Positions 59,242-64,000 of a DNA stretch of 64,000 nucleotides are shown piece by piece. The notes below the pieces were generated by a model, which was given only the letters and a program-made list of their open reading frames with translations, was not told the DNA's origin and searched no databases. The position numbers and the translations under genes were made by a program. The first letter of the stretch is position 1. Every line of letters starts with the position of its first letter. The stretch is from NCBI RefSeq assembly GCF_001949145.1, contig NW_019091368.1, positions 2,530,687-2,594,686 of the forward strand. The letters run 5' to 3'. Source of the stretch: Acanthaster planci (Eukaryota; Echinodermata; Asteroidea; Valvatida; Acanthasteridae).

Positions 59242-62200
59242 ATGGCATCGACAGCAAAGGCAAGATTGCCAGAATTTCTGGAGAAGATGGAGAGGGAGTT
59301 GGACAGGGTGATGGAGTTTTGGTTGAAGCATTCCCATGACAATTTAAATGGGTGAGTGATGCTAACATGAACCCAACAATTTAGATATTAAATTTTTTTT
59401 GTAGTGCATAGGAACCCTCTGAAGTCTGCCATAATCAAACACTGAACAGTAGCCAGCACTTCACTCATTCTAAGAAAAAGCGAGACAGGTACCCCAGTGT
59501 GAAGTAATGATTGCTTTACAGTACTCGATTTTTTTCCCCTCGGGGGCCGTGCGGAGTACCCGGGTACTTGAAACCCGACCGTTGATTACGGGCACCCAAT
59601 TCCATTCTGTCAAACTTATTACCCGAAACTACTTTGGTGAAATTTTGATCCAGCATTTTAGAAAGGCTTGCACCCTCTTTCTATTGATTATTTGCCGGAA
59701 AACTATTGGAAAAAAATCTGAATGAAACATCTGTTGAGACTGTGTACCGACAGTTCTCCGTCGTCTACATTGGAGATGACAGTGGTTACGTTATTGTGAC
59801 ACTCAGGTTAAACAAAAGTTTACTTCCGCGTCTTGCTCTGATCTTCACAATAATTGCAGGCAGGTACCCCGTTATGGGAATTGGGTACACCACTGTTTCC
59901 CTCTAAACAGGGAGTAATACCAAGTGTTTTTTTTTTCAAAGAGTTGGATGTTTATTGCTTTGTTTATTGATTCCAAAGTCCAATCATTGAAGTGGTTTCT
60001 ATGTAACATTTTCAGCTTTCTGGGGTTGGTGCAATGGCTCAACACATGTACGTGTAATATAAAAATATAAAATATGGGTGTACATGTACCTTGACCCCCC
60101 CCCATCAGTATTGTGTCCTTGACCTTGTGATAAATGCACCAAGTCAACATGGACAGTTTGTGTTTGAGGTGCCGTGACTTGATTCAGCTCTAGTAATAGT
60201 TGATTACGATTCTCTTTCCCCCCTCCCAGAAAAAAATCACAGTGTTTACCCCTGACTCCCAGGAGAGTTCAACTTGTCAACACTGGCCAGTGTGTTTTCA
60301 GTATTTTGTTAACTCAGTACAACTTTGGACGTAGTTAATTGCGATATCCCAATGAGCATATATAGTGTGTGTGACAGGCTTACAACTGGCTTAGTGATTT
60401 TCTGTTTCCGATTTTAGTGGCTTTTTCGTGTGCCTCGGTCGAGATGGTAGACGGTACGACGACCTGAAATACTGCTGGCTGCAGGGGAGGCAGGTGAGCA
60501 GTCCCGCAGTGGAGATTTCGTTTGTGAAATCTCAACCAATCAGCTCTGTTCCCCTTCCCTGACAGGTGGCGGATGGTGGTTGAAGGGTCTGTAGGGGCAA
60601 GACACCAGTACACCCCTTTCAATGATTTGATTGGGCGAAAAAGTTGCTCTTGTAAGAAGATCAAACTGTGAAACATTGCAGTTTGGAAGGCCAGTGCGAA
60701 GAGTGTCACCAAGTGGTCAAAAGTGACCAAGTTTCCAGCGGTGGCTAACGTCAGGAAAAATTTCTCTAGCCATGTTTTTCCCCAATCTTCTTTCCGCTAC
60801 CTATCCACCCACCCCTCAATTCCCGAGAACCGTTGCAAGGAACTTTCCAGAATTTGTCCCAAATCCGGTGCTGTACAGAAACCAAATGGTGTAATTCTTT
60901 GTACCTGAGACCTCGAGTATGGTTCCTAAAATCCCACAAAATCCAGCAAGTCCAGATGGATTTTGCTGGGTCTGTAAGGGAAGGTTAATCTCTTTCTGTT
61001 TTTGGTTTTGTAGGTCTGGATGTATAGTAAGTTGTATAACACTGTTGCCAAATATCACACTCCAGAAGTGCTCGAAGCAGCAAAGAAAGGTAAGTAGCCT
61101 ATTTTATGACAACTTTTTCCACAAAATTCAAAGAACTTTACAGAATACTTAAAATAGAAGTGCTACATAGAAACATTAAGAAGTATCAATTAATTTGAAT
61201 TTTTACAGTGTTTAGCTCTTGGTATGTGTGAAAAATGTCATATCTTGGGAATATTAGACTGTTGGGAGTTTTATCTTTTTTTAACTACATGTACTTGACG
61301 CCAAATGTGGTGTAAACACACACAATTTTCCTTATTTGTTCCACGGAGGAAGTGTACACTCATTTTTTTTTTCATTTCTGCTGTTGACGTATTAACGCGT
61401 CGTGCTTTGTTGGGTCAAAGCTCAATTGCAAAATTGAAGAATTTGAGGGTAAAAACCCACCTCCTGGCTGCTTTTTCGGGTCAGAAAATTCAACGTTAAC
61501 TGGCTGTTGTGCCAACAGTTATAAGTAAAAAGATGACTTCTGTACTATTGAATTTTATCAGCTGCCTTGTGAATAAAATTTTTTTTTCTTTAATCTTTTG
61601 GGCTTTCTTTACCTGCTGTTATTTGGAAAAAAAAGTATATTTGTTTGAATTCGGATACAGGAGGTCTGTTTTTGATGAATTACGTGAAGAATCCGGCGAC
61701 CGGGAAATGCTACTTTGCCGTGACCAAAGACGGCAAAGCTGTCAAGATACAGCGGACAATATTCAGCGAGTGCTTCTACATGCTGGCCATGTCGGAACTG
61801 GCAAGGGCAACAAAGGACGATATGTATAAGGTAAGGAATGACATTAATGGAGTACATTTATACGTGGAAGTTCTTATTTTGTTTGCGTCTGTTGCCCTTT
61901 GCCGGTCCCATGTTAGGGGAAGATTTTGTTTCTTGCTTAACATGCACTGAATTTGTTGGGTGCTGCAGTATTTAAAAAATGTGTTTTTGTTATTGTGACA
62001 ACAGCTTTTGAAAAAGTATAATAAACGGGAAGGGCAATAAAAGAAATCTCGCAGGTTGACCAATCTCTACTGTGAATGAGAGGTGCTTTATTTGAAACCG
62101 CATCAATTTCGTTGTACAAGAGCTTTATTATCAATTCAAATCATACAACTCTAAAAGTCTGACCAATCTCTTCTCTGAAGCAGAGGCGGTGATGGTCAAG

Positions 62201-63857
62201 ATATTCCTGCCTATTCATTTTTTGTAGTACGAGAATTACGCAAGATACCACAGTTGAAAGTAGATTCCATCAGTAGTCCTTCTTGTTTGTTCAACGTAAA
62301 CGCGACGTTTTATTGGTTCATATGATCACAGCAAGAGGCGATCAAAATGCTGGACCAGCTCCAGCACTGGGTCTGTGTTGACGACACGGGCTTAGGGCGC
62401 CCTCAACTGCTCGGCGCACCACGGGTAAACTCGCTGTCCAGGGGCATGATTTTCCTCAATCTACTGGACGAGTTGACGGCCGGTGATCCAGCGCTCCAAG
62501 AGAAGTATGCCTCACTGGAAAAATGGAGCATCGAACAGTCACTCCAACACATGCAGGTATAGACACAATTTTAGTACACGTATTTAAATTTTCTCAACGG
62601 ATTCTTAGTGTAGCCAGTTCTCCTGGAGAAATATGGACTGCTGGAAACGCTGAAAGCAAAGGTAAAAGTCATTTGAGAGCAAAGCATACAAGCGTGAACA
62701 CGTCCAGTGCCTCTGCGTTGGCATACAGCAGCGCTGATTAGGCCAATCTCATGCGCGCGCGTACTGCTGCCCCTGCAGGACCTCAGAAGCAGTTCATTCT
62801 GGGCATGTGCTGTTGGACTACCAAACTGGCTCCGTGAAAGTTTTCAATTCTGATTTAGGGTCAGCTGTCATGCTGCCAACTAAACCTCCCCTCTTTCTCC
62901 TGTCATAAAGAAACATGATTTATCTTTGATAATTTCAATGCAGAGAGACGGGACGGTGATTCTAGAAACTGTCAGCACTGATGGCAAAGAACTGCCGGGC
63001 TCGGCAGGCAGGCTGATGAACCCAGGTTAGTGCTGACTCAAATGATAGGAGGTGTTGACTTGAACACCAGTTGGGGGTCTTCGGAGGTGAAAGTATTCCA
63101 ACAGATGGGATTAAGATTTTAGAAATGGTACTGAGGGTGCAAACCTACTGGGCTCAGCTAACAGATTGATGAAGCTAGGTTAGTGTTCGCTTGAACCTAG
63201 GCTTAATTACTGGCTGAAGTTAAACTGAGGATGATGGCCTTAGCTAGTATTTTGGAGGTGAAGTCATTGAGGTCATATTTCAGCACAAGTGATGCATTAT
63301 GGCGCTGACCAAATACTCCTTTGACCAATAGTAATGGTTTCTGATTGTTACTAAGAAGCGACAAGGAGGTCTGATTGGCCTGCAATGAAGTGAATAGCAA
63401 AGTGAATTAAAAAGAAAATACGTTGTATAAAAAATAAATGTGCTCAGTTCCTAGCATCAATGTGTGATGCACCCTGTCACAAGTTGGTGACATGACTAGG
63501 ATTTTCTTGATGTGTTTGGCTGTAATAGCAAACTCTGTCCTGTCCATAGGTCACGCCATCGAGACGGGCTGGTTCCTCCTCCAGTGCAGCATGAAGCACG
63601 ACCTGCCCGAGCTGAGGAGGCTGGCCGCCGACAACTTCATCGCCAAGCCCTTCCAGACGGGCTGGGACCTGGAGCACGGTGGCCTCTACTCCTTCCTGGA
63701 TGCGGACGGGCTGTCGCCCACCCAGCTGGAGTGGAACATGAAGTTGTGGTGGCCCCACTGCGAGGCCCTCATCGCCTCCCTGATGGCCTACCAGCAGACC
63801 AAGGAAGAGCGGTTCCTAGAAATGTTTGAGAAAGTCTTTGACTACACCTTCTCCCGG
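59242..63857 (+). CDS. RENBP: N-acylglucosamine 2-epimerase (renin-binding protein), first 349 aa
   Basis: Cytosolic enzyme interconverting N-acetylglucosamine and N-acetylmannosamine, feeding or draining the sialic-acid pathway; the mammalian protein also binds renin. Coding exons: 59242-59351, 60418-60493, 61014-61089, 61661-61830, 62332-62556, 62944-63025, 63550-63857, all GT-AG and in phase; the gene runs off the right edge. The sequence follows vertebrate RENBP from [15 protein letters not shown] with no gaps of note: [26 protein letters not shown] (R61), [33 protein letters not shown] (H248), and [16 protein letters not shown] (H316, E318). In the AGE family an Arg, two His and a Glu form the active site; R61, H248 and E318 are the likely equivalents here, and the last His would lie beyond the window. 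The vertebrate protein is about 420 residues, so roughly 75 are missing. A donor at 63858 shows that at least one more exon follows. Confidence 0.96.
63101..63181 (+). pseudogene. Decayed tandem duplicate of RENBP exon 6
   Basis: The sequence 63105-63178 aligns along its whole length with RENBP exon 6 (62944-63025) and keeps the identical donor context AG|GTTAGTG. Decoded in two frames it gives DGIKILEMV and then [16 protein letters not shown], against the true exon's DGTVILETV and [17 protein letters not shown] four-base deletion shifts frame, and the original acceptor AG has been lost, although an AG at 63103-63104 remains. Intron sequence downstream (GGAGGTGAA blocks near 63084 and 63256) appears duplicated too. 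It cannot replace exon 6 in frame. Confidence 0.75.
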
Positions 63858-64000
63858 GTGAGTGAAGTCTGTGAGTTGTACCTTCTCATAGGTGGATATA
63901 ATTACCATTCAGAGGAGCAAACTTAATTGTTGAGGCATCGATTGGTTGGGTTGGGGTCATATATCCCTATCCCAAGAGGGGATTTCCAAGAAGGGCCTTC

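Overview
This is nuclear DNA from an animal, most likely a marine invertebrate deuterostome (echinoderm or hemichordate type; I cannot narrow it further). Genes are split into short exons with GT-AG introns. The background is AT-rich with ACATGT-type palindromic microsatellites and fold-back elements. The recognisable proteins match vertebrate orthologues: GRIPAP1, REXO4 and RENBP, plus CYP2-clan cytochromes P450. Nothing looks prokaryotic: there are no operons, CRISPR arrays or Shine-Dalgarno spacing.

Layout. (1) 1-14165, minus strand: the N-terminal half (19 coding exons, 441 residues) of a GRIPAP1/GRASP-1 coiled-coil protein; the gene continues off the left edge. (2) 14166-15666: a head-to-head intergenic region shared with (3) REXO4, plus strand, coding 15667-21555, a complete 583-residue DEDDh exonuclease in eight coding exons. 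(4) 25900-48800: a P450 cluster with two complete four-exon genes of 516 residues each (26015-31018 and 36200-44850) and a broken third copy (47812-48790). A 634-base run of N lies between the two intact genes. (5) 52010-53017: an intronless 335-residue ORF with one FLYWCH-like zinc finger. (6) 59242-63857, plus strand: the first seven coding exons (349 residues) of RENBP, N-acylglucosamine 2-epimerase; the last part is beyond the right edge.

The intergenic and intronic DNA holds several non-autonomous fold-back or MITE-like elements (20440-20663, about 31966-32705, 40643-40808, 41796-41928, about 46591-47442), a LINE reverse-transcriptase relic near 49345-49760 and several ACATGT microsatellites.

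The genes do not form one pathway. REXO4 acts in the nucleolus, GRIPAP1 in endosomal traffic, RENBP in sialic-acid/amino-sugar metabolism and the P450s in ER oxidation. The most unusual points are: both P450s have an I-helix oxygen-activation motif without its normal small residues; one P450 has a Phe-to-Tyr change in the heme loop; RENBP has a decayed tandem copy of an exon; and the two P450 genes diverge very unevenly from exon to exon. I found no convincing undescribed multi-gene system.
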